Below, piece by piece: positions 46,747 through 55,771 of a stretch of DNA of 64,000 nucleotides (its first letter is position 1; each line of letters begins with the position of its first letter). Made by a program: the position numbers and the translations under genes. Origin of the DNA: CAHJXG01 sp965277495 (GTDB taxonomy: Bacteria; Pseudomonadota; Alphaproteobacteria; Acetobacterales; Acetobacteraceae). The notes under the pieces are model-generated. The model saw nothing but the letters and a program-made list of their open reading frames with translations. It made no database searches and had not been told where the DNA came from. Location of the stretch: assembly GCA_965277495.1 (NCBI GenBank), contig OZ255824.1:2852001-2916000 (forward strand), written 5' to 3'.

Positions 46747-47664
46747 TTAGGCTTTGATCAGCGACCCGGCAACCTCGGGGTTCAGGATGCCGGCCTGGCT
46801 GCGCACCGAGTTCGTGATGTGGGTCAAGGCAGCCCTGATCCGGGCGTTGGCGCGATTGTCCTTGTGGGTCACCAGCCAGATATTGGCGGCAGGAACGGCA
46901 ACCGGGGTCGGAAGTTGCCGCAACCCAGCTTCGCGGTCCGCCCGGAACCGGGCCAGGCAGGCCAGGCCGCCGTCGTGCAGCGCTGCCGACACTGCCGCTT
47001 CGTGACTGGTGGTCTGCACGGCAACGCGCGCGCGGGGCGCGAGGTCCGCCAACCAACCGGTCTGTGCGGCATCATGGACATCGTCGAGCTGAGTGATGAC
47101 GTAATGCCCGGGACAGCCGGCCTCGAAATCCAGCTCGCCGTGCCGTTCGAGGTACGTCGGGCTGCCATACAGGCCAAAGGCCAGGTTGCCGATGCGGCGG
47201 ACGACCAAGTCGTGCTGCTCAGGTTGGGTGAGCCGCACGGAGATGTCCGCCTCGCGCATCGAAAGGCTGAGTTCCCGTTGGTCGGGGATCAACTCGACCA
47301 TGATCTCCGGATGTTCCCGGTGCAGGGTCGCCAGGCAGGGCGCCAGGATGTGGCTGGCGACCGTTTCCACGCAGGTGACGCGGACCAGTCCGGCCAGCCG
47401 GTTGTCGTGCCCACCGACGTTGCGAACCAAGGAGAGCGCCTCCGCTTCCAGCCGCTCCGCTTGCTCAAGCACGCTTTGGCCGGCGAGCGTAGGCACATAG
47501 CCGTCCGGAGTGCGGTTCAGCAGCCGCACCGCCAAGCCGGCTTCGAGCGACGCAAGCCGGCGCCCGACCGTCGATTGGGCGACATGCAGCTCGCGCGCGG
47601 CCGCCGAAAGGCTGCCGTGCCGGGCAATAGCGAGGAAGAAGCGCAGGTCGTCCCAGTCGAGCAT
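46747..47664 (-). CDS. LysR-family transcriptional regulator
   Basis: A 305-residue regulator of the GcvA/DsdC-like LysR subgroup. The N-terminal winged helix reads WDDLRFFLAIARHGSLSAAAREL with the recognition segment VAQSTVGRRLASLE. The effector domain runs from about residue 90 (VRVTCVETVASHILAPCL). It is divergent from the OsmC gene across a 233-base region that probably carries both promoters, so it may control OsmC, though this is context only. Confidence 0.88.
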   Translation of the reverse strand: MLDWDDLRFFLAIARHGSLSAAARELHVAQSTVGRRLASLEAGLAVRLLNRTPDGYVPTLAGQSVLEQAERLEAEALSLVRNVGGHDNRLAGLVRVTCVETVASHILAPCLATLHREHPEIMVELIPDQRELSLSMREADISVRLTQPEQHDLVVRRIGNLAFGLYGSPTYLERHGELDFEAGCPGHYVITQLDDVHDAAQTGWLADLAPRARVAVQTTSHEAAVSAALHDGGLACLARFRADREAGLRQLPTPVAVPAANIWLVTHKDNRANARIRAALTHITNSVRSQAGILNPEVAGSLIKA

Positions 47665-47897
47665 AGATTAAGTGCCGTGCGTTTCTGCATTCCCGCTTAG
47701 CGGCTTCGTGCCTCGGATGCGGGTGACAGGAGTGTTATGTTGCGAAAGCAAAGGTTCTGCTAATCTCCGTTTCCACGATCGGAGGTCTTGTTTAACGAGT
47801 TGTGATAGCCGTTGACGCCGAAAAACGCCGGACAGCCCTGGCTGTCTCCAACGTAAACCCCAATGAAGCTTACAAGTTGCAGGAAGGATTGTGTTCC

Positions 47898-48464
47898 ATG
47901 GTGAAACGGCTGACCCGGGACGCATTATTGATGCCCGTGCCCAAGCCCGAGCTTGACGCGTTGGTCGCCAAAGGCCACGCCGATCCAACCGCCATCCGCA
48001 CGCTGCGCTGCCGCACCGTCGCGCAAGGGCGGTTCCGCCAACTGAGCTACATCCGTAACCTGCCAGCCCAGCCGGTCGGGGAAGACGAGCCGGAAAGCCT
48101 GCTCAATGACGACTTCGCCCCGAATGCGAGCGAGGCGTTGCTCGTCGCCTTCGGGTCTTGCCTCGCAATCGGCATCCACGCCAACGCGGTCGCGCGTTAC
48201 ATCCCGATCCGGTCACTCGAGCTGTTGCTCGAGGCCGACATCAACACCACGGCGGTCTGGGGCATCGGCGACGACCACCCGAAGCCCCTCGGCTTCGAGA
48301 GCATCCGCGTTTCCGTGCAAATTCAGGCGGATGCGACCGACGAGGTGCTGCAGGCGCTCATCAAGCACGCCACGCTTTGGTCGCCAGTCGCCAACACGCT
48401 GCATAATCCGGTGCATTTGGACGTGACGCTGGCCAAGCGTGCGCGTGACATCGAAATCGCCTGA
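47898..48464 (+). CDS. OsmC-family protein
   Basis: A 188-residue protein of the OsmC/Ohr superfamily: a beta-rich N terminus (AQGRFRQLSYIRNLP), the central helix with a conserved cysteine (EALLVAFGSCLAIGIHANAVA) and a second half with LEADINTTAVWG. Classical OsmC/Ohr enzymes use two cysteines to reduce organic hydroperoxides. Only the first is obvious here, so peroxidase activity is doubtful. ATG 47898 is chosen for AGGAAGGA nine bases upstream; the frame is open to 47802. Confidence 0.8.
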   Translation: MVKRLTRDALLMPVPKPELDALVAKGHADPTAIRTLRCRTVAQGRFRQLSYIRNLPAQPVGEDEPESLLNDDFAPNASEALLVAFGSCLAIGIHANAVARYIPIRSLELLLEADINTTAVWGIGDDHPKPLGFESIRVSVQIQADATDEVLQALIKHATLWSPVANTLHNPVHLDVTLAKRARDIEIA

Positions 48465-48465
48465 G

Positions 48466-48509
48466 CCTAAGCAGACATTCCTGGGGTGGCCAACGAATGC
48501 CTGCTTAGG
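48466..48509. terminator. Strong hairpin between convergent OsmC and SMP-30 genes
   Basis: A 15-bp inverted repeat with one mismatch: CCTAAGCAGACATTC (48466-48480) and GAATGCCTGCTTAGG (48495-48509), loop 14 bases. It starts just after the OsmC stop and lies in the gap between two converging genes. It is the best terminator-like structure of the window, although without a long T run. Confidence 0.72.
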
Positions 48510-48568
48510 GGCCTTTGATAACGCATCATCTTATTCGCAGCGCGCAAGGGCGCCCTGCGAGATGATGC

Positions 48569-49450
48569 CTAGCCCGTCATGCAGCGGCGCGGGATGCCGC
48601 GTTCGCCCGGACGCAGGCGCAGCAGGCCGCCGGCATGGGGTTCGCCCCGCAACTGTTCCGGCGTCAGCTTGTCGGTGGCGCTGGTGACATACATTTCGTC
48701 CAGCGCTGGCCCGGCGAACGCGCACATCGTTGGTTGGCTGACGGGCAAGGCGATGTCGCGGTCCACCCTGCCGTCCGCGTGGAAGCGGCGCAGCCTGCCG
48801 CCGCCGTGCAACGCGCACCAATAGCCGCCTTCGGTGTCGATCGCCGCGCCGTCCGGGATGCCGTCGGTGTCCGGGATGGTGGCAAACAGCCGTGGCGGAC
48901 GCAGGCGTCCGTCCTGGATGTCGAAAACCCGTATTTGGCCGATCTGGCTGTGCGACAGGAACATGCGGTTGCCGTCGGCGCTCCAGGCCATGCCGTTATG
49001 CAGCTCGGCCGCGTCCGACTCGGGCCTTAGCCCGTCGGCGCGCGTGTAGCTTTGCAGGGCGCCGGGCCGGGCCGGGCTGCTGGGATCGACCGGATCGAAC
49101 ATGACGCCGACCCAGAAGCGGCCGGCCGGGTCGCAGCCGCCCTCGTTGAACCGGTGCATCGCCGGGTCGAACGACGGCGGCGCCACGAGCGTCAGCACGC
49201 CGGTCGCGAAGGCTAGCCGGTGCAGCCCGGTCCGCAGCGCCACGAGCGCCCCCGCCAGGCCGGGCTCTAGGGCGAAGGCGCCGATGTCGGCGGGCACGCG
49301 CCAGGTACGCTGATGGCCGGTGGCGGGTTCGAAACGGTAGAGGGCCGGCGCCTTGACGTCGATCCAGTACAACGCTGCCTCGTCCGGCGACCACGTCGGC
49401 GACTCGCCGATCGTGGCCTTTGCATCCAACACTATTTCTATATTGGTCAC
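48569..49450 (-). CDS. SMP-30/gluconolactonase-family protein
   Basis: A 293-residue beta-propeller lactonase. Family signatures are the N-terminal metal ligand region IGESPTWSPDEAALYWIDV, RFNEGGCDPAGRFWVG (Asn near the metal), HNGMAWSADG and the C-terminal PTMCAFAGPALDEMYVTSA. It would hydrolyse a sugar lactone to the aldonic acid. GTG 49450 is taken as start for the GGAGGG just upstream. Divergent from the ThDP-enzyme operon, whose enolase-superfamily and GMC members fit the same oxidative route (sugar to lactone to acid). Confidence 0.87.
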   Translation of the reverse strand: MTNIEIVLDAKATIGESPTWSPDEAALYWIDVKAPALYRFEPATGHQRTWRVPADIGAFALEPGLAGALVALRTGLHRLAFATGVLTLVAPPSFDPAMHRFNEGGCDPAGRFWVGVMFDPVDPSSPARPGALQSYTRADGLRPESDAAELHNGMAWSADGNRMFLSHSQIGQIRVFDIQDGRLRPPRLFATIPDTDGIPDGAAIDTEGGYWCALHGGGRLRRFHADGRVDRDIALPVSQPTMCAFAGPALDEMYVTSATDKLTPEQLRGEPHAGGLLRLRPGERGIPRRCMTG

Positions 49451-49581
49451 GGCGCCCTCCGATCCTGTTTTTGTAGCATCTCGCCGGCGTCGATGCGTGA
49501 AGTGCCAGCAAAAACCCGATAGTCGGCAAAACCAATCCCGGACGGCGCGCGTAGTTGCGCCACTAGGCATCAGCGTGGGAG

Positions 49582-51372
49582 ATGGCTGTGAGCATGAACG
49601 TCAGCGAGTTCGTTTGGCAACGGTTGGGCGAATGGGGCCTGAAGCGCGTCTACGGCTATCCCGGCGACGGCGTGGGCGGCCTCGACGTGGCGCTGGAGAA
49701 GGCCAAGGACACCATGGAGTATATCCAGGTCCGCCACGAGGAGATGGCAGCGTTCATGGCGTCCGCCCATGCCAAGTTCACCGGCGAGGTCGGGCTTTGC
49801 TACGCAACCTCCGGACCCGGCGCCATCCACCTGCTGACCGGATTGTATGACGCCAAGATGGACCACGTGCCCGTGGTGGCGATCGTGGGACAGCAGGCGC
49901 GCACCGCTCTCGGCGCCCACTACCAGCAAGAAGTCGACCTGCAGAACCTGTTCAAGGACGTCGCCAGCGAGTTCGTCGAGACCGCCATGGTGCCGGGACA
50001 GGTCCGCCAGCTTATCGACCGCGCCGTGCGCATCGCGTCCGCCACCCGCAGCGTCACCTGCGTCATCATCCCCAACGACCTGCAGTTGCTGCCCTACGAG
50101 GACCCGCCGCTGGTGCATGGGACCACCCACACCGGGGTTGGCTATGCGAACCCGGCCAAGATGCCGGACGAGGCGGCGTTGCGGCAAGCGGCGGCCGTGC
50201 TGAACGCGGGCAAGAAGGTCGCCATGCTGGTCGGCCAAGGCGCGCTGGACGCCACCGACGAGGTGACCGCCGTCGCGGAACGCCTGCAGGCCGGTTGCGC
50301 CAAGGCATTGCTCGGCAAAGGGGTGCTGGCGGACGACCTGCCTTGGGTTACCGGCGGCCTGGGGCTGCTGGGCACCGCGCCATCCTGGAACCTCATGCAG
50401 GACTGCGACACCTTGCTGATGGTGGGGTCGTCGTTCCCATACAGCGAGTTCCTGCCGAAGCCCGGCTCGGCCCGCGGCGTGCAGATCGACATCGATCCCA
50501 CCCGGCTCAGCCTGCGCTATCCGATGGAGGTCAGCATGGCCGGCGACAGCGCCACGGCATTGCGGGCGCTGCTGCCGATGCTGGAGCAAAAAGAAGCCGG
50601 GAGCTGGCGCGAAGGCATCGCCAAGGACGTGTCGAAGTGGTGGGAGACGCTTGAGGACCGGGCGATGATGACCGCTGAGCCGATCAACCCGCAACGGGTG
50701 TTCTGGGAGTGTTCCAAGCGCCTGCCCGAGAATTGCATCATGACCGGCGACAGCGGCTCGGTCGCCAACTGGTATGGCCGCGACATCAAGATGCGCCGCG
50801 GCATGAAGGGGTCGCTGTCGGGCAGCCTGGCCTCGCTCGGCGCTGCGACACCTTACGCGATGGCGGCGAAGATGGCGTTCCCCGAGCGCGTGGTGATCGC
50901 CTTCATCGGCGACGGCGCGATGCAGATGAACGGGCTGAACGTGATGATCACCATCTCCAAATACTGGAAGCAATGGTCGAATCCCAAGCTGATCGTCATG
51001 GTGCTGAACAACCAGGACCTCAACCAGGTGACCTGGGAGGAGCGCGTGCAGCTCGGCGACGGCAAGACCGAGTCGACGCAGAGCATCCCCGACTTCGCCT
51101 ATGACAAATACGCGGAACTGCTGGGCTTGAAGGGCATCGTCGTGCGCGATCCCGAGCGGCTGGGCGCCGCGTGGGACGAGGCGTTCGCCGCCGACCGTCC
51201 GGTGATCATGAACGTCTATGCCGACCCGAACGTGCCGCCGCTGCCGCCGCACATCACCTTCAAGGACGCCAAGAACTTCACAACCATGATGGCGACCGAA
51301 CCCGAACTGGGCAGCGTGCTCAAGAACAGCATCAAGCAGGTCGTCGCCAGCGTGCTGCCCGGCAAGCATTAG
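49582..51372 (+). CDS. Thiamine-diphosphate-requiring enzyme (pyruvate oxidase / acetolactate synthase superfamily)
   Basis: A 596-residue ThDP enzyme with the three usual domains. The catalytic glutamate is in QVRHEEMAAFMASAHAKF near residue 55. The ThDP-Mg motif appears as GDGAMQMNGLNVMI and ends at VLNNQDLNQVTWE. It resembles the large group annotated only as thiamine pyrophosphate-requiring proteins, near pyruvate oxidase. GGGAG runs into the ATG at 49582, so GTG 49588 or ATG 49594 could be the real start. First gene of a five-gene operon; a decarboxylation or carboligation of a 2-oxo acid is expected, substrate unknown. Confidence 0.83.
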   Translation: MAVSMNVSEFVWQRLGEWGLKRVYGYPGDGVGGLDVALEKAKDTMEYIQVRHEEMAAFMASAHAKFTGEVGLCYATSGPGAIHLLTGLYDAKMDHVPVVAIVGQQARTALGAHYQQEVDLQNLFKDVASEFVETAMVPGQVRQLIDRAVRIASATRSVTCVIIPNDLQLLPYEDPPLVHGTTHTGVGYANPAKMPDEAALRQAAAVLNAGKKVAMLVGQGALDATDEVTAVAERLQAGCAKALLGKGVLADDLPWVTGGLGLLGTAPSWNLMQDCDTLLMVGSSFPYSEFLPKPGSARGVQIDIDPTRLSLRYPMEVSMAGDSATALRALLPMLEQKEAGSWREGIAKDVSKWWETLEDRAMMTAEPINPQRVFWECSKRLPENCIMTGDSGSVANWYGRDIKMRRGMKGSLSGSLASLGAATPYAMAAKMAFPERVVIAFIGDGAMQMNGLNVMITISKYWKQWSNPKLIVMVLNNQDLNQVTWEERVQLGDGKTESTQSIPDFAYDKYAELLGLKGIVVRDPERLGAAWDEAFAADRPVIMNVYADPNVPPLPPHITFKDAKNFTTMMATEPELGSVLKNSIKQVVASVLPGKH

Positions 51373-51374
51373 CG

Positions 51375-52484
51375 ATGGCGAGCGAGTTGGCCGTCCGGGA
51401 TGTGCGGGCGCGAGCCTACACGATCCCGACCGACGCGCCCGAGGCAGACGGCACCGCGGCCTGGGACCAGACCACCATCATCGTCGTGTCGGCCTCGGCC
51501 GGCGGCATGGAGGGGATCGGCTACAGCTACACCGATGCCGCGGCGGCCGGGGTCGTCAATGGCAAGCTGTCCGATGCGGTGGCCGGGCGGGATGCGATGG
51601 ATCCGCCCGCGGGTTGGCAGGCAATGCAGCGCGCCGTGCGCAATCTCGGGCGCGCGGGACTGTGCGCGACGGCGATTTCGGCGGTCGACGTGGCGCTTTG
51701 GGATCTGAAGGCCAAGCTGCTTGGGGTCCCGCTCGCGGCATTGCTCGGACGCTACCGGGACGCTGTCACGGTCTATGGCAGCGGCGGCTTCACCTCCTAT
51801 GACGACGGTCAACTGATGCGGCAATTGGCGGGATGGGTGGAGCGGGACGGCTGCACGTCGGTGAAGATGAAGGTCGGCACGCATCCCGAACAGGATCCGG
51901 CGCGGGTGGCGGCGGCGAAGCGGGCGATCGGCGCGGCCACGCTGTTCGTCGACGCCAACGGCGCATACTCCGTGAAACAGGCCATCGCACTGGCGCGCGT
52001 GTTCGCCGGCGAGCAGGACGTGCAGTGGTTCGAGGAGCCGGTGTCGTCCGACGACCTCGACGGGTTGCACCGCGTGCGCGACCACGTGCCGGCACCGATG
52101 GACGTGGCGGCGGGCGAGTATGGCTACGAGGCGCAGTACTTCGCCCGCATGCTGTTGTTTGGCGCGGTGGACGTGCAGCAGGCCGACGCGACCCGTTGCG
52201 GCGGCGTCACCGGATTCATGCATGCAGCGTCGCTGTGCGAGGCGTTCCAAACCGATTTGTCGGCCCACTGCGCGCCGTCGCTGCACCGCCATCTCGGCTG
52301 CGCCGCGCCGCGTTTCCGCAACCTCGAGTGGTTCCACGACCATGTCCGCATCGAGCAGATGCTGTTCGACGGCGCCCCGGTGGCCCGCGAAGGGCAGATC
52401 GCTCCGGACGATGGCCGCCCCGGGCTAGGACTCACATTCAAACAGGCGGACGCCGAGCAGTTTTCCGTCGGCGCCAAAGGATAA
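51375..52484 (+). CDS. Enolase-superfamily enzyme (mandelate racemase / sugar-acid dehydratase type)
   Basis: A 369-residue protein. The N-terminal capping domain ends before the barrel, where SVKMKVG provides the Lys-x-Lys pair. VDANGAY, FEEPVSSDD and the Glu in AAGEYGYEAQ are the metal-binding positions, and the late His is in LSAHCAPSLHRHLG. This pattern is typical of acid-sugar dehydratases and related MR-subgroup enzymes. ATG 51375 lies two bases after the previous stop; the longer open frame upstream is non-coding. It likely dehydrates an aldonate to a 2-keto-3-deoxy acid, a fitting substrate for the preceding enzyme; inferred. Confidence 0.85.
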   Translation: MASELAVRDVRARAYTIPTDAPEADGTAAWDQTTIIVVSASAGGMEGIGYSYTDAAAAGVVNGKLSDAVAGRDAMDPPAGWQAMQRAVRNLGRAGLCATAISAVDVALWDLKAKLLGVPLAALLGRYRDAVTVYGSGGFTSYDDGQLMRQLAGWVERDGCTSVKMKVGTHPEQDPARVAAAKRAIGAATLFVDANGAYSVKQAIALARVFAGEQDVQWFEEPVSSDDLDGLHRVRDHVPAPMDVAAGEYGYEAQYFARMLLFGAVDVQQADATRCGGVTGFMHAASLCEAFQTDLSAHCAPSLHRHLGCAAPRFRNLEWFHDHVRIEQMLFDGAPVAREGQIAPDDGRPGLGLTFKQADAEQFSVGAKG

Positions 52485-52487
52485 AGC

Positions 52488-53480
52488 ATGGCACGCAATA
52501 CGACCGCGCTCGCAACCTCCGGGGCGGCGCTGCTGGGTCTCGCCGCGATGGCGGTGACCCGGCGCTCCACGCCGGCCATCGTCGACCCCCGCGTTCCCCG
52601 GCGCGCCGCTCCGGCCCAGCGGCTCGCCGCTCCAGCCCAGCGCCAGGAATGCGACCCATCGGCGGCGTTGCGGGCGGCGCAGCGGCTGAACCGGTCGGCC
52701 GGGTTGATCGCCGCCTCCGTGCTCGCCGACAGCGCGGTCGAGCATTACCGCGGGCTGTTCCACAACCGGGCGATGTTCACGCCGCTGGTGACTGCGGGCC
52801 TCGCGCTCGCCGTCAGCGCGCATGGCAACAATGACAACCGGCCTATCGCGCATCGCGCCCGCGACGGCGTCTATGTGCTGTCGGCGCTGACCGGCATGGT
52901 CGGCACCGCGTTCCACGTCTACAACGTGGCGAAGCGGCCCGGCGGCTTCTCGTGGCAGAACCTGTTCTATTCCGCCCCGCTCGGCGCCCCGGCCGCGCTG
53001 GGCCTGTCCGGCGCATTGGGGTTCCTGTCCGAACGCGTGCGCGACACCACGCCGGGAGTGGCGCCGACCATCCTGGGCCTGCCGGCGGGACGGGTGGTGG
53101 GGCTCGCCTCCAGCATTGGCTTGATCGGCACGGTCGGGGAGGCGGGGTTGCTGCACTTCCGCGGCGCATACCACAACCCGCTTATGTTCCTGCCGGTGAC
53201 GATCCCGCCGGTGACGGCGGCGCTGCTGGGCAACGCTTCCGCCGGAGCCACCCGGCGCAAGCGCGGCTGGACCCGGTCCTGGCTGCGGCTGACGGCCATG
53301 ATGGGCTTCGCCGGGGCCGGGTTTCACATCATGGGCGTCGCCCGCAACATGGGCGGCTGGCGCAACTGGAGCCAGAACGTGCTCAACGGCCCGCCGATCC
53401 CGGCGCCGCCCAGTTTCACCGGCCTGGCGATGGCCGGCCTCGCCGCCCTCGGACTGATGGAGGATCACCCCGATGACTGA
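52488..53480 (+). CDS. Uncharacterised membrane protein linked to GMC dehydrogenase
   Basis: A 330-residue protein with about six to seven hydrophobic segments (ATSGAALLGLAAMAV near the start, MFTPLVTAGLALAVSA, YVLSALTGMVGTAFHVYNVA, VVGLASSIGLIGTVGEAG). No cytochrome heme motif is present. The repeated FHNRAMF/YHNPLMF and GTAFHVYNV/GAGFHIMGV pairs suggest an internal duplication. It lies four bases after the enolase gene and overlaps the next gene by eight. Possibly the membrane anchor or quinone-side partner of the following dehydrogenase; family not recognised. Confidence 0.7.
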   Translation: MARNTTALATSGAALLGLAAMAVTRRSTPAIVDPRVPRRAAPAQRLAAPAQRQECDPSAALRAAQRLNRSAGLIAASVLADSAVEHYRGLFHNRAMFTPLVTAGLALAVSAHGNNDNRPIAHRARDGVYVLSALTGMVGTAFHVYNVAKRPGGFSWQNLFYSAPLGAPAALGLSGALGFLSERVRDTTPGVAPTILGLPAGRVVGLASSIGLIGTVGEAGLLHFRGAYHNPLMFLPVTIPPVTAALLGNASAGATRRKRGWTRSWLRLTAMMGFAGAGFHIMGVARNMGGWRNWSQNVLNGPPIPAPPSFTGLAMAGLAALGLMEDHPDD

Positions 53481-54111
53481 TCGCTACCCCGGATACGATG
53501 TCATGGCGAAACAGGACGGGGTGTCCTGGAACGAGATCACCCGCAAGGTGATCCAGCGCCGGCTCGATGTCCCGCGGCACCCCCGCTTTTTCAACGCCGC
53601 CGAGTGGGAGACGCTCGGCGCGTTGTGCAACCGCATCATGCCGCAGCCGGCAGGACGCGAGCCGATCCCATTGCCGGCCTATGTCGACAGCAAAATCACC
53701 GAGAACCACATGGACGGCTACCGCTACGTCGCATTGCCGCCGCAGGGCGAGGCCTGGCAGCGCGGCCTGGCCGCACTCGACGCCGAGGCGCAGGCAGCCC
53801 ACGGCAGCCGCTTCCACCTCCTGTCCGGGGAGCAGCAGGACGCACTGATCCACCGCATGCAGGCGGGTGAATTGGATTCCGCTGCGTGGGGTGGCATGCC
53901 ATGCAAGCCGTTCTTCGAGCACCGGGTGATCGCCGACATCACCCACGCCTATTACGCGCATCCGGTGTCGTGGAACGAGCTGGGCTTCGGCGGCCCGGCT
54001 AGCCCGCGCGGCTACGTGCGCATGCAACTGGACCGCCGCGACCCCTGGGAGGCGGCTGAGGCCAAGCCCGGCCAGGAAGCCCGCGCCCGGTGGGAGAACA
54101 GCCGTGTCTAA
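53473..54111 (+). CDS. Gluconate 2-dehydrogenase subunit 3-family protein
   Basis: A 212-residue protein matching the small (gamma) subunit family of membrane-bound gluconate dehydrogenases: FFNAAEWETLGALCNRIMPQP near residue 40 and a helical remainder with HPVSWNELGFGGPASPRGYVRM at the C terminus. In known enzymes this subunit helps export and stabilise the flavoprotein. The usual Tat signal is not evident here. It overlaps both neighbours by eight bases, directly upstream of the GMC oxidoreductase. Confidence 0.82.
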   Translation: MTDRYPGYDVMAKQDGVSWNEITRKVIQRRLDVPRHPRFFNAAEWETLGALCNRIMPQPAGREPIPLPAYVDSKITENHMDGYRYVALPPQGEAWQRGLAALDAEAQAAHGSRFHLLSGEQQDALIHRMQAGELDSAAWGGMPCKPFFEHRVIADITHAYYAHPVSWNELGFGGPASPRGYVRMQLDRRDPWEAAEAKPGQEARARWENSRV

Positions 54112-55747
54112 TAACCCGTCCACCGATCCGTTCGCCGCCCCGCGCGCCGCCAATGGCCGCGCCCCCGACGTGTTCAAGGTCGGCGCCTGGGTGCCGATGC
54201 GCCAGCACAGCGACGACGAGGAGGTCGATTTCGTCGTGGTCGGCACCGGCGCCGGCGGCGGCCCGATGATCGCGGGGCTGGCGGAGGCCGGGCTTTCCGT
54301 GGTCGGCTTCGATGCCGGCGCGTATTTCCGCCCGCTGGAGGATTTCGCGTCCGACGAGACCGAGCAGAACAAGATCTACTGGACCGACGAGCGGGTCGTC
54401 GACGGCGCCAACCCCATGGTCATGGGCGGCAAGAACAGCGGCAAGGCGGTCGGCGGCAGCACCGTGCACTTCGCCATGGTGTCGCTGCGGTTCCGTCCCG
54501 AATGGTTCAAGTCGCGCAGCCTGCTGGGTTATGGCGCCGACTGGCCGCTCGATTGGCGCGAGATGTGGGACTATTACGGACGCGTCGAGAAAGCGCTCAG
54601 CATCTCGGGCCCGGTGACCTATCCGTGGGGGCCGAAGCGCCCGCGCTACCCGTATCGCGCGCACGAGCTGAACGGTGCCGCCGAGTTGCTCGGACGCGGC
54701 GCGGAGGCGATGGGCTATAAGTGGACGCCGACGCCGCTGGCCACCGTGTCGGCGCCGCATGGGCATTCGCCGCCCTGCGTATACCGCGGCTTCTGCCGTT
54801 TTGGCTGCTCGACCAACGCCAAGCAGAGCCAGTTGGTGACCTTCATTCCGCGCGCGCTGCGGGCCGGGGCGGAAATCCGTGACCTCGCGATGGTCGGACG
54901 CATCGAGATGGGCAGCGACGGGCGCGCAACCGGGGTGCATTACATGCGCGAGGGCAAATGGCGGTTCCAGCGCGCCCGCAACGTGGTGGTGTCGGGCTAC
55001 GCGATCGAGACGCCGCGGCTGCTGCTCGCTTCCGCGACCGACCGCTACCCGGATGGGCTGGCGAACAGTTCCGGCCTCGTCGGCAAGAACCTGATGACGC
55101 AGTCCAACCAGGCCGTGTTCGGCACGATGGAGCAGGAGGTGCGCTGGAACAAGGGGCCGCCGTCGCTGTCGATCACCGAGCACTGGAACTATGACGACCG
55201 CAAGGATTTCCACGGCGGCTATTGCTGGATGGCGCAGGGGCCGATGCCGATCGAGTGGGTCACCATCCAGACCGGTTCGCGCGGGCTGTGGGGGCAGGCG
55301 TTGCGGGACGAGATGGAGAAGTACAACCACAGCGTCGGGCTGAAGATGGTCGGCGAGATGCTGCCGGACGAGCGCAACCGGGTGACCTTGCACGACGACG
55401 TCGACCAGTATGGGCTGCGGGTCGCTCGGGTGACCTATAACTGGGGCGACAACGACAAGGCGCTGATCCAGCACGCGCTAGGCGAGATGCAGACGAGCCT
55501 CGAGGCAGTGGGCGCCCGCGACGTGTTCCGCCAGGAGAACGACACCAACCACCTGGGCGGCACAGCGCGCATGGGCTTCGACCGCGAAACCAGCGTGGTC
55601 GACGCCGACTGCCGCAGTTGGGACATCCCGAATCTTTGGATCTGCGACGGCTCGGTGTTCCCTACGGTGGGCGGCGTGAACCCGCATCTGACCATCAGCG
55701 CGATAGCGATGCGCACGGCGGACCGGATCGTCAACGGCTCGTTTTGA
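54104..55747 (+). CDS. GMC oxidoreductase (gluconate / sugar dehydrogenase large subunit type)
   Basis: A 547-residue flavoprotein. The FAD-binding motif VVVGTGAGGGPMIAGLAEAG is near residue 45, followed by GGKNSGKAVGGSTVHFAM. The C terminus has the GMC_oxred_C pattern: NHLGGTARMGFD, then IPNLWICDGSVFPTVGGVNPHLTISA, with the His and Asn of the active site. CVYRGFCRFGCSTNAKQ is a cysteine-rich segment typical of gluconate-dehydrogenase-like members. With the subunit-3 protein it would oxidise a sugar or aldonate and pass electrons to the respiratory chain. No triheme cytochrome subunit gene follows, which is unusual for the classical three-subunit enzyme. Confidence 0.87.
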   Translation: MSNNPSTDPFAAPRAANGRAPDVFKVGAWVPMRQHSDDEEVDFVVVGTGAGGGPMIAGLAEAGLSVVGFDAGAYFRPLEDFASDETEQNKIYWTDERVVDGANPMVMGGKNSGKAVGGSTVHFAMVSLRFRPEWFKSRSLLGYGADWPLDWREMWDYYGRVEKALSISGPVTYPWGPKRPRYPYRAHELNGAAELLGRGAEAMGYKWTPTPLATVSAPHGHSPPCVYRGFCRFGCSTNAKQSQLVTFIPRALRAGAEIRDLAMVGRIEMGSDGRATGVHYMREGKWRFQRARNVVVSGYAIETPRLLLASATDRYPDGLANSSGLVGKNLMTQSNQAVFGTMEQEVRWNKGPPSLSITEHWNYDDRKDFHGGYCWMAQGPMPIEWVTIQTGSRGLWGQALRDEMEKYNHSVGLKMVGEMLPDERNRVTLHDDVDQYGLRVARVTYNWGDNDKALIQHALGEMQTSLEAVGARDVFRQENDTNHLGGTARMGFDRETSVVDADCRSWDIPNLWICDGSVFPTVGGVNPHLTISAIAMRTADRIVNGSF

Positions 55748-55771
55748 CAACGGGCGCCTTGCGCAAGCCAG

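Noticed and set aside
49570..51369. 599-codon minus-strand open frame opposite the ThDP enzyme
   Set aside because: The plus-strand frame has clear ThDP motifs; the antisense frame is His/Val/Asp-rich without any domain.
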